Shown: positions 23,651-38,163 of the stretch, piece by piece | How positions within the stretch are numbered: position 1 is the stretch's first letter | Layout of the letters: each line of letters opens with the position of its first letter | Assembly (NCBI RefSeq): GCF_040054535.1 | Contig: NC_090789.1 | Coordinates: 2,434,197-2,498,196, forward strand | Length of the DNA: 64,000 nucleotides | Origin: Antennarius striatus | Taxonomy: Eukaryota > Chordata > Actinopteri > Lophiiformes > Antennariidae | Reading direction: 5' to 3' | Notes under the pieces: generated by a model | Databases searched by the model: none | Told to the model about the DNA's origin: nothing | Seen by the model: the letters and a program-made list of their open reading frames with translations, nothing else | Program-made: the position numbers and the translations under genes

Positions 23651-26600
23651 ATGGATCGCTATGACGATGTGAAACGTCTGCTGAAGAACTGGGAGCAAGA
23701 GTTTGTCAGAAAGCACCAGAAGAAACCCGAAAAGGTCATTTAAACGCAAACGCAACATAATACTGTATACCGATTACATGCCATTTACTATTGTTGTTGT
23801 TGTTGTTGTTGTTGTTGATTCTCTGTGGCTCTGTTTGTCCAGAGGTCATGCTACTTTCTGTTTCACACTGTCAATTCATTTCCTTGTTTTCCTTAAATGC
23901 TGCTGTTTAAATTGCAGGAGGACATTGATCGAGCTCCAGAGGAGACCAGGAGTGAGTAACCAGTGAAATATCCACAGGAGTAACTTTTACATCTAGTCCA
24001 TTGTAGTATAACTGAAACATAATGCATTGTGACTTTTACCTGTAGAGCTGTATAAAGAATATAGATGTCTGAAACTAGCTAAAGAAAACAGCAGCACGGA
24101 TGCAGCAGGATGCGGTGACCCGTCTAGAGCTACACCTGAGGTCAACATGTCCCAAAAGGTACTCAAGTTGGTGTATCTGACTTTTAGGACAAACAAAGCA
24201 TAGAAAAACAAGGTAGATTTTGTGATTTGACTGTGTGTTTTCTACATAGTCAGACTTTTGGGGGGCGCATCTGAACCGCAGGGCACAGCCGGCATCTTCT
24301 CCCCGACTGACGTCCCAGGACAGAGACAGCCTCAAGGCCTCGGCTCAGTACTACGGGCTGAAGCTGAAAAGCAACCTGGCTGCTCTGAGCAAGGTGAAGC
24401 ACAGTCTAGCTCACTGAAGACACCAGACAGACCACAATAACAATTTAGTTGATTTTAGGGCTAATGTCATTCTGTAATTTCTGTTATTCAAGGAAAGACC
24501 TGTCTCCCTGAAGAAGTCAAGTCTTCCCGGTCGATTGCCTCTGAACTCTTTAAAGGATACACAAACTGCAAAAGGGAACACCCCTGTTGGAGTAAAGGCC
24601 TCCCCCGTGGAGCCTGAAGATCTGTTTGAACCATTTGAACCTCTCACAGAGTCTTGTGACCCTGCAAATGCTGGCATTAATTTAAATGTTAGTAATAGTA
24701 GTAGAAAGAGTAGTGTTAGTAAAAGACCACAAAATCAAGGTGCTTCCAGTCCAGCTTCCTCCTCAGCCCCATCCTCTGTCCTCTTTTCATCATTATCTTC
24801 TCCGAGTAAAGTAGGAATTTCATCCGAAGATGTAGGTTTAAGAGAAATCCCACAGGCTCTTGGGGGTTTCAGGGGAGGTACAGTAAGCGGAGCTGTTGGA
24901 GGGAGGCCTTCTCCTGCCAGTAGATTTAATTGTATTGACAGGAAGTGGCTGGAGAGGTGTCAGGTGTTTGGAGAGATGGAGGCTGAGGTGAGGCCTGGAG
25001 CAGGCAACCAGGATATCAGCCTGGACAAAACAGGAGAGACAGAAAGGAGGAAAAAAGTGGAAGGAAACACACAAAATGAAAGAGTCGGTAAAGAAGAAAT
25101 GGATGCAGATGGAACAAGAAGAGAGGCGATAGAATTAGGAAGAGATGAAGCGGTTCAAAGCAGCAATAATGAAATTAAAAAAAGGCAAAGAGGGGAAGAA
25201 AAGCAGAAGAAGAAGGGAAGTGAGGAGAAGGAACGAGGACTGACTCCACCTCCTGCGTCAGAAGATGCTGCTGATACTAATCACAAAGCTAAAGGCACAA
25301 AGAAAGGAGGGATGAAAAGGCAGAGGGAGGGAGAGAACACGGAAGGAGAGCAGACAGAGGAAGGAGGAGTGAAGAAGAGGAGTAGGTATGCTATAAAAAC
25401 AGAGGGGAGTTCTGATGTAACTGCTGGACCGGCTCAAGAGGGCAAAAAAAGACGAGCTAAGAAGAAGGTAGACGAAGAAGGAGAGGCAAAAGAAGAGAAA
25501 GAAACAACACAAGTAACAAAGGTAGGTTAGTTCACATTTAGGTCGGTGTGTGTTTCATGTTCTGTGCAAATGAGATACAAATGAGATGTGTTGTTCCTGT
25601 CAAGGTTCCTCAGGAGAACTTGTTAGGAGAAATCGAGGAGGAATTTGAAGCCAAGAGGATGCATCGCTATCAGCCTGTCAGACCGAGGTGAGGGCACGCC
25701 TCTTACCTGTGTGTTAATAACTTCATTTGTTACCTGCGTACAAAAAAAACATTCCTTTGTGCAGAAACCCTCCCGGCACGGAGGGAAACTTTGTGAAGAT
25801 AAATCTCAAGAAGAAATCTCACGTGAAAGGATATGCGCTCAGAGGGGTCGGTCTACGCAAACAGGTGAGTGAAGGAGGACACAGGTGAAGGAAGACACAG
25901 GTGAAGGAAGACACAGGTGACGACACCTCAACCTGAAGACGTTGTTTCCCTCCCGACGTGTCGTCTCAGCTCTACATGCAGAAGTTCCAGCTGAAAGGGG
26001 AACGCTTCGGGGGAGGCGGCGGATATTTTGGCAGGGGAAGGAGGGGCGGATTCAGAGGGGGGTTCGGTCGCCAGGGCGACACCTGTTACAAGTGTGGAGG
26101 GACCGGACACTGGGCCATCGACTGCAAGGGGCGAGGTGGGACAAACACACTCACACACAGAAGCTCCTTTTTACAGGAACACATCGGGGTCGTAGTTAGG
26201 AGAGAATGTCTCACGCAAAAATATCAACTCGTTGGTATTTGTCAACAACAACAACACCGGTGTACTCTGTATACAGCCCCTCCCCTTCCTGTTTCTGAGG
26301 ACCCACCTGCGGAGGCGGAGCCTTTTGAGCTGCCCACCCTTGAGGAGGTCGCCAGGGCAACAGGGACGCTGCGTTCAGAGGCGCTGGGTAGGCTTGTTTG
26401 CCTTTCACATTTATATTTTATGCTCCTGAACAGATTTATTTCTGTACTGTAATATTCTCAGAACTTTTGAACTTAATTCAATAAAAGCCAAAAGTTAAAC
26501 TTGAACTGAAATAAGAGATCAAATGTAGAAATAGGGTGAAACGAGACAATCCTAAATATTTTCCACTTTCACGGTGGAAGACGGTGGATTTGAAAGTTTT

Positions 26601-29101
26601 GTGTGTTTGTGTGTGTCAGTGGCGTCTCCCGGTATCGACCAGGAGCACCAAGAAAAGGAGGTGGACAGTAACCACAAGGACGAGGTTTTGCTGAATGTGA
26701 TTCGTCCGGACTACGAGCGCCCGGCTCCTCCGGCTCCGGTGGAACCGCTGTATGAAGTCAGAGAAGACGGGACGATCCGGGGTAAACCCTGACTGTGTTC
26801 CTTACATTGAACGTCTATAGCTACACCAAACATTTATTCACATTTTGTGTTGTTTAGAAACCCCCTCTGAGGTTTACGCAGCTCTTAGAGATCTTGGCTA
26901 TCAGTCGTTCAGACCGGGACAAGAGGAAGCCATCATGAGGATCCTGTCAGGTTCGTACAGCGTGTGTTTAAGAAGACCTGTTAGAGCATCTTTAATCTCC
27001 ATACCTGATGGTTTCTCACTTCCTCTTTAGGTCTGTCCACTCTCGTGGTGTTGTCCACAGGGATGGGTAAATCGCTCTGCTATCAGCTCCCTGCCTACCT
27101 CTATGCTCAGCGATCGAAAACCATCACTTTGGTCGTTTCACCTCTCGTCTCGCTAATGGACGACCAGGTATCCACCCTCTCTCTCAGCCCATATTCTGAT
27201 AATCATGAATGAATGTTACAGGGGAAATATAACCCATCACCTTGACAGCTTTTTTGATTTTTGCATGAGTGATTATTTTTCTCCTGCAGCTTTCCGGCCT
27301 TCCTGCCAACCTGAAAGCAGCCTGTATCCACTCCAACATGACAATGAAACAGAGGGAAGCTGCCATAGAAAAGGTGCCAACAATAAAGAAACTCCGATCC
27401 TTCAGAATCTGAAGCCACCCTCTCGCTTTAACTTAAAATCTCTCTTTCATAGCGTCGATTAAAACCCCAGAACATTTCTCTGATCCTCTTTTTGACATAG
27501 TCGGTATCTTCTTTTCAAAATGCTCCTCTTGTCTTCCTTTGCAGGTGAAGTCAGGCCAGGTGTGTGTGCTGCTCCTGTCTCCAGAGGCTCTGGTGGGTGG
27601 AGGCGGTTCTAGTTCGGGGTGTCTGCCCTCTGCTCAGGAGCTCCCCCCGGTGGCTTTTGCTTGTATCGATGAAGCGCATTGCGTCTCAGAGTGGTCTCAC
27701 AACTTCAGACCGTGTTACCTCAGACTCTGTAAGGTGGGTCGCTGATGCTCTTCACGCAGATTTATTAACTAATCTTTATCTATCGTGAACTCATGTCCGA
27801 TATGTACCATTTCTTAAGGTACTACGAGAGCGTTTGGGAGTCCAGTGCTTGCTAGGACTCACGGCTACAGCCACACTCTCCACTGCTCTGGATATCGCGA
27901 GACATCTAGACATCCCAGATCAAGACGGCATAGCGGTCCGATCTGCAGCCGTGCCTCCTAACCTGCATCTGTCAGTGTCCATGGATAGAGAAAAAGATCA
28001 GGTGTGATGGGTGTCGTGGTTCTTAATCTCTTAATCCGACATGCTTGGATGAATTATCCCACTTCCCAGTGGTGTAACGCAGAGATATCTCCGTGTCTTT
28101 ATTGTTGCAGGCGTTGGTGTCACTGTTGAAGGGGGACAGGTTTGGTTGTCTCGACTCCATCATCGTCTACTGCACCAGGAGAGAGGAGACCGTTCGTGTG
28201 GCGGCGCTGCTCAGAACCTGCCTGCAGGGGGTGCTGTTGAAAGAAAATAAGCGCACCAGTGACGGTCCGACGCTAAACAACCCTGTGGGACAGAGGAAGA
28301 AAGAGCTGGGTAAGTTCTGTTGGGGTGTAAGGACTTCATCAGAGGTGTCCGGTGTAGAGCTGTAACAACTTCCGTTTTATAGCACGGAAGAAGATCCGCA
28401 AACCTCTGAAATGGCAGTCGGAGTCGTATCACGCCGGTTTGTCTGCGTCGGAGCGCCGCCGCGTCCAGAACAACTTCATGTGTGGGGAGCTCAGGATCGT
28501 GGTGGCGACCGTGGCGTTCGGCATGGGCCTGGATAAATCTGATGTCCGTGGCATCATCCACTACAACATGCCCAAGGTGGGTGGAGACGTTCAAACGGTC
28601 TTCATCGACCTGAAACCGCTTCTGGATTCTATTTATCTATCAGGGTCGACTTCAGACATCCTTCTGAAAGAACATTCTGTTTTTCTCCAGAGCTTTGAGA
28701 GCTACGTTCAGGAGATCGGAAGAGCAGGACGAGATGGAGAACCGGCACACTGCCACCTTTTTCTGGATCCTGAGGTTAAACTCCAACTAAAACACTGGTT
28801 TTTTTTGCAGTTCTAGTGATTTAAGCATCTGCAGTAAATACATACGCACCTAGTTGTAGGTTTTTCCCTCTTAATATCTGCATTTGTCTCATCTTTAAAG
28901 GCCTAACCTGTAAGTTTAATTGCATTTAGTGCATCTTGATGTGTGCAGGGCGGCGACCTCCACGAGCTCCGTCGTCACATTTATGCCGACACGGTGGATT
29001 TCTACACCGTCAAGAAACTGGTGCAGAAGGTTTTCCCTCCGTGCAAATGCAAACAGATCCATCAGAAACAACAGGAACTTATTGAGGTAACTACCTCCTA
29101 T

Positions 29102-29145
<44 letters not shown>

Positions 29146-31332
29146 TGTAAGTGGTGTTAATTTTGAATTCTCTGTTTCAAGGAGGTTGGAGATATGGAGC
29201 TGCTGGAAATGATGAATACGTGTGACCATGAGAGCAGCCTGAAGCAGGACCCAGTAAATACAGAACCATCGACTGAACCGGTAATAAAATTGACCTTCAC
29301 AGGGAAGCAGAACGCTGGATGGAACGAGTGTGACATGATCTTATTTTATACGCAAGGAGATGCTACTTCCTGATGCGACGGAAAATGGAAATGAAGGACA
29401 GGAAAAGGAAAAAGAAAATAAAAAGGAAGTTGAAGGAGCTGGTGATTGGCTGAGGGACCAGGAGGAGGTAGAGGAGGACGGTGATTGGCCGGGACAGCGT
29501 GTGTGTCACACTCACGAGAGAGCCATTCCCATCCAGCAAACTGTGGAGACCCTGGACATCACAGAGGAAGGTGAGCAGGAACCGGAGACAGATATGGAGA
29601 AAGTCTCCTGATTTGCGCATCATAAAGAAGAATAAAGTATGAAAAATAAAGCAGAAAATTCTTTTTTTTCTTACTTTTCTTTCAGGGGTTGAAACGCTGC
29701 TCTGCTACCTGGAGCTCCATCCTCAGCGTTTCGTGGAGCTTCTCCACCCGACGCTGTCTGTGTGTAAAATCTGCTGCTACGACGGACCGAAACAACTCCA
29801 GAAAGTCACCAAAATGTACGACCCGGTCTCTGGGATGGTCTAAAAACACACGTAAATGTGGATACTGTCTGATCGGGTTCACTTCCTTTCACAGCTGTCC
29901 TCCGGTTGCCGTGGTTTTGGCCAGGAGGCGGATGGCAGGCGAGCGGGTGGAGACGTGCGACGGCGTGGAGTTTGACGTTGTGGAAGTTGCGGACACGATG
30001 GGATGGGAGCTTCCTCTTGTGAAGCGGGGTCTCAGGCAGCTGCAGTGGAGCTCGGGTAATGACGCGCACGCGTGTGAAACTCCGTGTGTGCTTTTTTTCA
30101 GAGTGTGGCGTGGAACACACAGACGAACACGCAACAGAATCATGGATTGTTTGGGTTTCAGCTGGTGGGCGTAGCGGGATCCACGTCGAGTTCTCCGCCT
30201 TATCCTTCTATTTCCGTTCCTATGGCGACCTCAGCGACGAAGAGATGGACAGAGTTTGCCAATTCCTTCATCGTCGAGTGCAGGACCGAGAGCGAACGCA
30301 GCTCTACCAGCTGACTGCCTGCTTCAAGGCCTTCAAAAGGTGTGAGGAAGACTAAACATAAGATGAGAATTTTACCTCATCAGTTCGGCGCCAGGTCGTT
30401 ATTCCTGGTGACGTCACTGTCTCTGTCTTACACTCCAGTGTTGCGTTCAAGAGCGTGTTCGCCTGCGTCGACGATTTGGACGAGAGCCGCAGCCTCCAGC
30501 TGAAACGGCTTCTGTCCCAATACTTCGACAAGAGGCGGGAGCGAAGCCGCTTTCTCGCGCCGGTGGACGCCGACGAGCTCCATGAGTATAAGGTACAACA
30601 CGCGGGACGGCGTCCAGAACTCTCAGCGTGATTTATGTCGTAAATGTGTGGTTGTGCGTCTGCAGCTGTCAGACTGGGAGGGTCAGATCAGAGCCGACAT
30701 CAGAAGTTTCCTGTCGAACCGAAGTGATGAGAAATTTTCTGGAAGAGCTGTGGCTAGAATCCTACACGGCATAGGTGAGATAAATCAATCTGGTTATATG
30801 ACGTTTGTGAAGCAGAATTATATTTTTTACACCTATCAACCGGATTTAATATAACTGACTCGTCAATAATTAATTATTTGTGATAGGATGTAAAGTATTG
30901 CTTACAATTGTTAGTATACCTGGCAGATTAGGAAGTGAAAATGACCTCTAGAGGGCGTAATAGGATTAAAGTAACCACGGTAACAGATTGTGCATAGATT
31001 CTTTTTTTTAATTTATATTCCCTCATCTTGTATAAAATCTAAAATAAATACGGCAGAGAGTTCTATCTGTAATGTTCTCCACCAAACAGACTATCTTGTT
31101 TCTCTGTAATTTAATGTCATACAAAAGTGAAATCTTCATCATCTCATCAGTTCTGATCTGAGCCTGGTTTGAATTACCTGCTGTGGGTAAACATCTGATG
31201 TTTGTTTCAGGCAGTCCTTGTTATCCTGCTCAAACCTACGGCCGGGACCGACGCTACTGGAGGAAATACCTCCAGTTTGACTTCAACCAGCTCATCAAAC
31301 TGGCCACCCAGGAGATCATTGGCTTGAAGTGA
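23651..31332 (+). CDS. recql4: ATP-dependent DNA helicase Q4
   Basis: Twenty-seven exons, 1497 residues, all phases consistent. Exon ends: 23651-23734, 23918-23951, 24046-24158, 24250-24393, 24493-25521, 25605-25687, 25765-25864, 25970-26135, 26277-26387, 26620-26781, 26858-26950, 27031-27167, 27290-27373, 27545-27733, 27819-28001, 28111-28309, 28383-28576, 28691-28774, 28949-29086, 29182-29280, 29357-29570, 29686-29815, 29895-30055, 30162-30339, 30439-30592, 30666-30774, 31211-31332. Acts in replication initiation and genome stability. The N-terminus (1-125) is Sld2-like; 126-468 is a Lys/Glu-rich low-complexity linker in one long exon; a CCHC zinc knuckle ([14 protein letters not shown]) is near 568. 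RecQ helicase from about 676: Walker [10 protein letters not shown] near 717, DEAH near 822, [10 protein letters not shown] near 1042. The C-terminal part matches human RECQL4 ([23 protein letters not shown]). Longer than human (1208) mainly in the linker. AATAAA at 31453-31458. Confidence 0.96.
29106..29143. repeat. (TG)n microsatellite in recql4 intron 19
   Basis: A TG array starting about 20 bp after the exon 19 donor. Confidence 0.95.
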
Positions 31333-32450
31333 TCCCCCGGCTCAATTTTATTCTACTTTGTTAAATAATGTAGTCTATGATTCTGTTTTTGTTTTTGTTT
31401 TTTAATTGTGCTAAAAAGTGTATTTGGATGTTTCCCTTGTTGGCTGAAATCAAATAAAACCTCTATTTTTCTAGCTTGTTTTGGTGTCTCTCTGCTTAGA
31501 AGTGACTCTCATTTGTGTTGCGTGGATGAAAAACTCTCATTGTGTTTTCGGTTGCTGTAGTTGGACTCAAACACTCAGTTTCCTGTCGAACCGAAGTGAT
31601 GAGAAATTTTCTGGAAGAGCTGTGGCTAGAATCCTACACGGCATAGGTGAGATAAATCAATCTGGTTATATGACGTTTGTGAAGCAGAATTATATTTTTT
31701 ACACCTATCAACCGGATTTAATATAACTGACTCGTCAATAATTAATTATTTGTGATAGGATGTAAAGTATTGCTTACAATTGTTAGTATACCTGGCAGAT
31801 TAGGAAGTGAAAATGACCTCTAGAGGGCGTAATAGGATTAAAGTAACCACGGTAACAGATTGTGCATAGATTCTTTTTTTTAATTTATATTCCCTCATCT
31901 TGTATAAAATCTAAAATAAATACGGCAGAGAGTTCTATCTGTAATGTTCTCCACCAAACAGACTATCTTGTTTCTCTGTAATTTAATGTCATACAAAAGT
32001 GAAATCTTCATCATCTCATCAGTTCTGATCTGAGCCTGGTTTGAATTACCTGCTGTGGGTAAACATCTGATGTTTGTTTCAGGCAGTCCTTGTTATCCTG
32101 CTCAAACCTACGGCCGGGACCGACGCTACTGGAGGAAATACCTCCAGTTTGACTTCAACCAGCTCATCAAACTGGCCACCCAGGAGATCATTGGCTTGAA
32201 GTGATCCCCCGGCTCAATTTTATTCTACTTTGTTAAATAATGTAGTCTATGATTCTGTTTTTGTTTTTGTTTTTTAATTGTGCTAAAAAGTGTATTTGGA
32301 TGTTTCCCTTGTTGGCTGAAATCAAATAAAACCTCTATTTTTCTAGCTTGTTTTGGTGTCTCTCTGCTTAGAAGTGACTCTCATTTGTGTTGCGTGGATG
32401 AAAAACTCTCATTGTGTTTTCGGTTGCTGTAGTTGGACTCAAACACTCAG
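30707..32450 (+). repeat. exact tandem duplication (2 x 872 bp) of the recql4 3' end
   Basis: Unit 1 is 30707-31578 and unit 2 is 31579-32450, with the same length and no difference found by eye. Each unit holds the 3' part of exon 26, intron 26, the whole last exon, the 3' UTR with AATAAA and downstream DNA. Both breakpoints share AG just before the unit, a 2-bp microhomology. The identity includes introns and homopolymers, so it is either very young or an assembly error. Confidence 0.95.
32083..32204 (+). pseudogene. second copy of the recql4 last exon (duplicate)
   Basis: Identical to 31211-31332, with its own acceptor (TTTGTTTCAG), stop codon and poly-A signal (AATAAA at 32325-32330). 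Exon 26 could splice to either copy and give the same protein with a different 3' end. The partial exon 26 copy at 31579-31646 lacks its original acceptor, but the junction places CACTCAG directly before it. Confidence 0.75.
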
Positions 32451-35400
32451 ATAAAGTAGTCCTTTACCCACAACTGAACTGGTATGAGGAAGTAAGAAAA
32501 AAAAAAGGCAGAGAGGCGGGAATACTCGTCCTTTATTGTCCCATTAACCTTAATCTCATTGTCTGTTCTGGAAATGTTCCTCACTGATGGTAAATATTGA
32601 CTTGGTATTTGAATACCATGTGACAGAAAGTTCTTTGTATCTGAGGTTATGTTTGGGATGTTCTTTCATTTCTCACTCAATTAATTAGAACTATTTACTC
32701 AGCTTGAACACGTTGAAATATTAACCAAACCGACTTGAACTCCCTCTGCTTGCTGTTAAAGGACAGATATTCATGAATAGTTTACAGATTATCTAGCTTC
32801 ACATGTTAAACACGAGTCACAGCCCAGTAACGGATGTTTTAACGCTGGACTTTGTCTTTTCAATATACCACATGCCATAAAAACGTGAAGAAGTCATCTT
32901 GAACTTGGCGGGAATCTCCAGCTAATGCTTTCAAACCACATTCCAATCTAATAATTACTTTTTTCAGTAGTTATTTAGCTAACTGGCTGACTGAGACCTA
33001 ACCATCCATTGACACAAACCACAGTGGGGGATGATGGACATGCTATTAAATTAGTGGGCATTTGGTAAGGGGGGAAAATGGGGTTTCAAAGTCACTTCGG
33101 TTGATCCTCAGGGTACCTTGAATGATAGGGTGGTTTCACAGGATCATATAATTTTGACAGAACTTCCCAACGCCATTACACAAATGTATATAAATGATAT
33201 TATGTCAGCCTCTGTGCGGTGAGCTGTCAGCGGACTCTGTCCCGAATGAAGACGTTCACATAACTAGTAAGTCAGGAGATTAGAAGAGAGGTGAAAAGAA
33301 AGTCTCTGTTAACCTCTGGCTTCATTCGCACCAAGTTTACAAATTTTAGACAGTAAAAAGGAAAAATATAAGAAAGTAAAAAAGGTAAATCCCAAACTCT
33401 TTGATCAGTTTTCTTAAAAGAAAAAAAGCAAACAGCTCTAAACATGTTTAAATTTTCAATGATAAGGAATTGTATAAATTATTGAGTCTTACAAATATAA
33501 GAAATAAAAGAATATAAACCCAGATAGAATCATTTATGTGGTCATGTCAGGACCTAATATGCTAATGTTTTCATTATATTTCAGGTGACCCTGCTGAGTC
33601 TATATATACAGTATATGAATTGTGTTTCTCACTTTTTCCATTAAGGGTGTAACAGTAACTGGACACCAAAACTCCTCAGGAATAAAAAGACAAACAGTTT
33701 TTATTCCAAAGTGCAGAGAAAACCTGCTGCCTCAGAAAAGTTTTTTAAAAAAAAAAGAGAGATGCATGGACATTTTGAAGGAGTTTTAATTTTTGAAATA
33801 AGGCAGAATACAAAACATACAGTACATCAGGCTGTACCAAAAACTTACACATTTTTTACATTTAGTGTTACCTTCCAGAAGGAAGCCTGGATCTACTCAT
33901 GGATGACAGAACCCGACAAATAATTTTAAATTAATTTAGCCTAAAAGTGAGTCTTCTTTTAACATTCTGTTGACCTCAATATGTCACAGTGACACATTTC
34001 AAGCACTGCGTTTGCTGTACTTTCACTTTAGCCGTGAGTTTGGGGTTATTAAGTCATAGTTCTTTTTCAACTGAAATTCATGATGGCAAAACAAAATACC
34101 TGATGAGTCAGACATTCATAAAACCATCGACAGTCAGCAGCAGCTGATAAGGGCTCCTCATTCTCCCTGGATATAACACGACAATCAACATTTCATGAAA
34201 CACAGCCTCAAAATGTGAACTGGATCATTCTAATAGCATGAGCTTCTCATCCATGAGTAAATGCATGTGTCCTTTCACACAGAAGGGAAATGTAATCATA
34301 CCTTGTTCACAGCAAGGCTTGAGGCTACTTTAAGTAGCCCTGATTTCTGTAAAGACACATTGGTGTAGAGTTTGCATTTGACATTAAAAAATTTTTTTTC
34401 ATTTTTTTCATTTTTTGCTTTTTTTTTTGCATTTTGACATCTAGATTTTTTGGCGCGTTGAGCACCACAAACAAAGCATCAGTTTAAACAGTTTATATTC
34501 AAGAGAAGGCATCTCCAGATAATAAAACTACAGAATAGAGGAAAACAGTTTTTTAAGGTGAACCATCCCTATAAAATCACATTATTCCCTGGGACACAGT
34601 ATAAAGTATTGGATATAAAACTGCTACAGGGAAAATTATAATTAACTGTTATTTGAATTTTGTTATGCTATTTATAGCCATATGCAGACATGTGATAACT
34701 CGGAAATGCCTTGAGGGAATTACTTCGCCTTTGCCAGGCAAAGGTTGAAGTGGAGTGACCTTACAAAACAGAACTTTCTTAGACCAATGCAATTTTTTAA
34801 AACACCCTCCCATTTAGATTTTGACCATGATGCAGAATCAGCATTTTAATTTTAAGTAACATTACAATCATGTGCGGAAAAAAAATCGCAAACTGGACAA
34901 GTGTGTGGGATTTTCTTGTGCTGTGCTTAATTATCTGAAATCATTCTTGTACTATAGTGAGTACTTATTTGTGAGTTGGAATTTAATCTGAGTGAAGAAG
35001 TGGCGTTCCTTAGTTGTTCATTTTCGGGCCACTTTTAAACTGTTTACTCATTTTAGAAAATATGACAACATCTCTTATAGTTGTATACATAACTACAAGT
35101 ATCCATTTAGGTGATTAATATCTGACTTAATTTTATGATAACAGGTATCAAGATCACTCAGATCACAATAAAAGTAAAAACAACTTCTGGTTTCTATATT
35201 CCTAAACTATGGAGTAAACTGGTTTTTAATTGGGTCTTAATCCATTCCTGTAGCAAAACACTCCTCATGTCATTCATTTTATTTTTCACTTTTTCTTAAA
35301 TGTTTATACTGTATTCTGGTACCTAATTTTAACAGGTTATCAATGTTCAATGCTTCTTTTTATTGTTCTTAATGTGTTCTTCTTTAATTCATGCTATGCC

Positions 35401-35470
35401 TGTGTGACTTGTGTCTGACTGGTTCTATCTTGTCATATCTTGCCTAGGACTTGCATTTATATTGCTCCAT
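32451..35470. other. 3-kb gene-free DNA between recql4 and slc39a4 (convergent 3' ends)
   Basis: No exon or known repeat was recognised. AT-rich, with A/T homopolymers around 33420, 33745 and 34390-34430. The 70-residue frame at 33711-33923 is low-complexity and has no domain. Part of the right side may be slc39a4 3' UTR. The block from about 35470 onward is paralogous to 41520 onward, marking the edge of the slc39a4 duplication. Confidence 0.5.
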
Positions 35471-35792
35471 GAGCCTGATAAGGCAACAATTTGCTCATAA
35501 AAAACTGATAAAAATCTACCTTCACAGGATGACAATGCTTTCCTGTAAAAATGGGGTTGAACACTATTTGAAACATGGCCAAATCACCCCATTACCCCAA
35601 CTTCTGAAGTTTAAAGCATTTTAACGCCACAGAAGATTTAAACTGCTTTAACAGATCTTGTATGATTGGATTATTCGCCCATTTGACAGTAATGGAAACA
35701 TGAACTACCTACATTTCAGTCTTTTTTCTGTTCACCTCACAATGTAAACCGGAATCAGAATTAACATACTAGCGGGACATTGTGTCACGGAT

Positions 35793-38131
35793 TTAAAAGT
35801 TGATGCTCTCTTCATACAACGACAGCAGCAGCAGAATCATCCAGCCAATGAAAAGACCCAGATTCTGGAGCAGAAACAACAGCCAGGGCTTTTTGTGTTT
35901 GATGTGGGCCATGGTGGGGAGCTTAAAAGGAGAAAGGAGAGAACAGAATTAAAGATTGCTTTGACAGCTGATCTATTGTCAGTTTTGTACAGCTCCAATA
36001 CGTACCAAATCAACCAGAGCCACGTAGAGGAAGAGTCCCGTAGTAATAGCAGCTATCCACTGCATGGTCACAAAGTCCGTGGCTACGGACAGAGCGATAT
36101 AAAGGCCAACAAAGGAGGTCATGGCGCTGCCCAAATTAAAAAGTAACGCCTTTAGGGGAGACAAACCGCAGTAGAGAAAGACGGCAAAATCACCTGCAGA
36201 GAAAGACCATGTTAGTAAAGATTTAAAAGTGAAATCAAAGCAGACACTTGTCTTGCCACGTGTTGTGGTCCCCCCTTTACCCAGCTCGTGGGGAACTTCA
36301 TGGCAGAATACGGCTAATGATGTAGCCAGACCGGACCTCCACGACAAGGCGAAAGCTGCACCTATGGCTAAACCATCTGCAAAGTTGTGGATCCCGTCGC
36401 CAATGACGATCATATAAGGAAGCAAACGCTGTTCTGAAGACAAAGCGGTAGTTAGTCGTGCTTCATTCGTGATAATTACAATTATTTGATGAAAGGAAGT
36501 TTGAACTTTGTTGGAAATATTCACCTCTTGTGCGGATTTTCAATGATGATGGTGATTTCTCATCGTCTTCAATGTCATGCCGAACATGGTTGTTCCCAAC
36601 CTGTACGGAACACACTTGTGTAATCAGCACACTCCAGTATTCCTCATTATTAACTCAATCTTAAAACGTGCTCCTCACCAAATCTCCTCTCGATGCTGAC
36701 TGTGAATTAGCTTGTTTATTCAATCTTTCCTGGTGAAGCATTTCTATAATCAACCCGTGGTCACATTGGTGAGGATCTTTTTCCTAAAGGGAGAGAGAAA
36801 ACAAAATGACTTGCCTGAAAATGGATTTTTGATATGTAGGTCTTATTTGCATCAATAGTTTTATTCCTATCATTACCCCACGATAACTTGGATGTTTATG
36901 TCCATATGTGAACAAAGAGAAGAGTGTTTCCATCAGATAGAACAGGTAGAGCCCAGACACCACCACCAACATCTTGTACAGGTAGTCTGGAGGTGGGTGA
37001 CTCCCATGTGAACTCTCTCCTTCATGGCTGTGTAAACCTAGAGCCTGGAACCCCAGAAAAATTAGTCATCATGGGTTTATGTTGCAGGAATGTCAATATT
37101 AAGAAACAAAGATGCCCAGATCATCATAATTTCCTCAAACCAGAACCGTAACCGTAGCAGTAAAACAACTTCATTCAGCTTTAAAATGGTTGGTAATACT
37201 CACAACTGGCATCAGGTGTAGTAGAGCATCTCCAGACAGTGAGCCTACAGCCAGGCTGATGCAGAAGTGGATAAACAACTGGAACACACCAGTACATTTA
37301 GAGCACCTCCACAAGGCAATACCGAGCATGGACGCTAGAGTTATCAACACATTGGCAAGGGTTGCGTATATGTATCCTGCAGGAAGATAAGAGATAAAAG
37401 GTTGGAGGTCAGTTATTACATGTTGATAATAAGTCTCACACCTAAGTTTAATGTGAATTTGTCATATTCAAATGTTGGCAATCTCAAAAGAGGTCAGACA
37501 GTCACATAATCTTTATCTGGACTTAATTTATGTGATGAAAAGTAAATGTGAAATGCATCTTTAGTAATGTCATTTGGTTATTCTGCTAAGGGACATGTGA
37601 ACAGAACCTCATGAAAAGGAGTCTTGCCCATGAGAGTCTGAACTTAAAAGGGTAACACCAACATTGCTTCTATTTTCAATCTTTCGATGTCAAGTTTCTT
37701 TTGCTTGTCCAGGACAACTTACTCTCTGCCAGGGAGATCTCATCTGGGACAGTGGGTTCTGTGGTTTCTTTACAATTTCCACTCATGATCTGCTGGAGGA
37801 GTGCAGGACTGATGCGAGCCAATCCAGACCGACCCAGGACGGAGGAGTCAGAAACGTTGCTCACCAGACCGTAGATCAGGACTAGCTCTTCAGCTGAGAA
37901 ACACAACTGTTGGACAGCAATCTGTGATCAACTGCTGATCTGTAATTCACCCAATTTCTTTTACATGTCCAACATCAACACTGACTGTATTTTAAAATCT
38001 ATATATTTTGTACCTGATCAAACATATTTTCTGCATGCCTCCAGGAATCATAGTCCGTTCTGTTCCTTTCAACATGTTCATCTCCCAGGTGATTTTCTTC
38101 ATCCAATTCAAATTTGTGATGTCCATCTGCA

Positions 38132-38163
<32 letters not shown>

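Noticed and set aside
24838-25512. Minus-strand open frames opposite recql4 exon 5
   Set aside because: Shadows of the Lys/Glu-rich coding exon; composition (Phe/Leu/Ser-rich) is what its complement gives.
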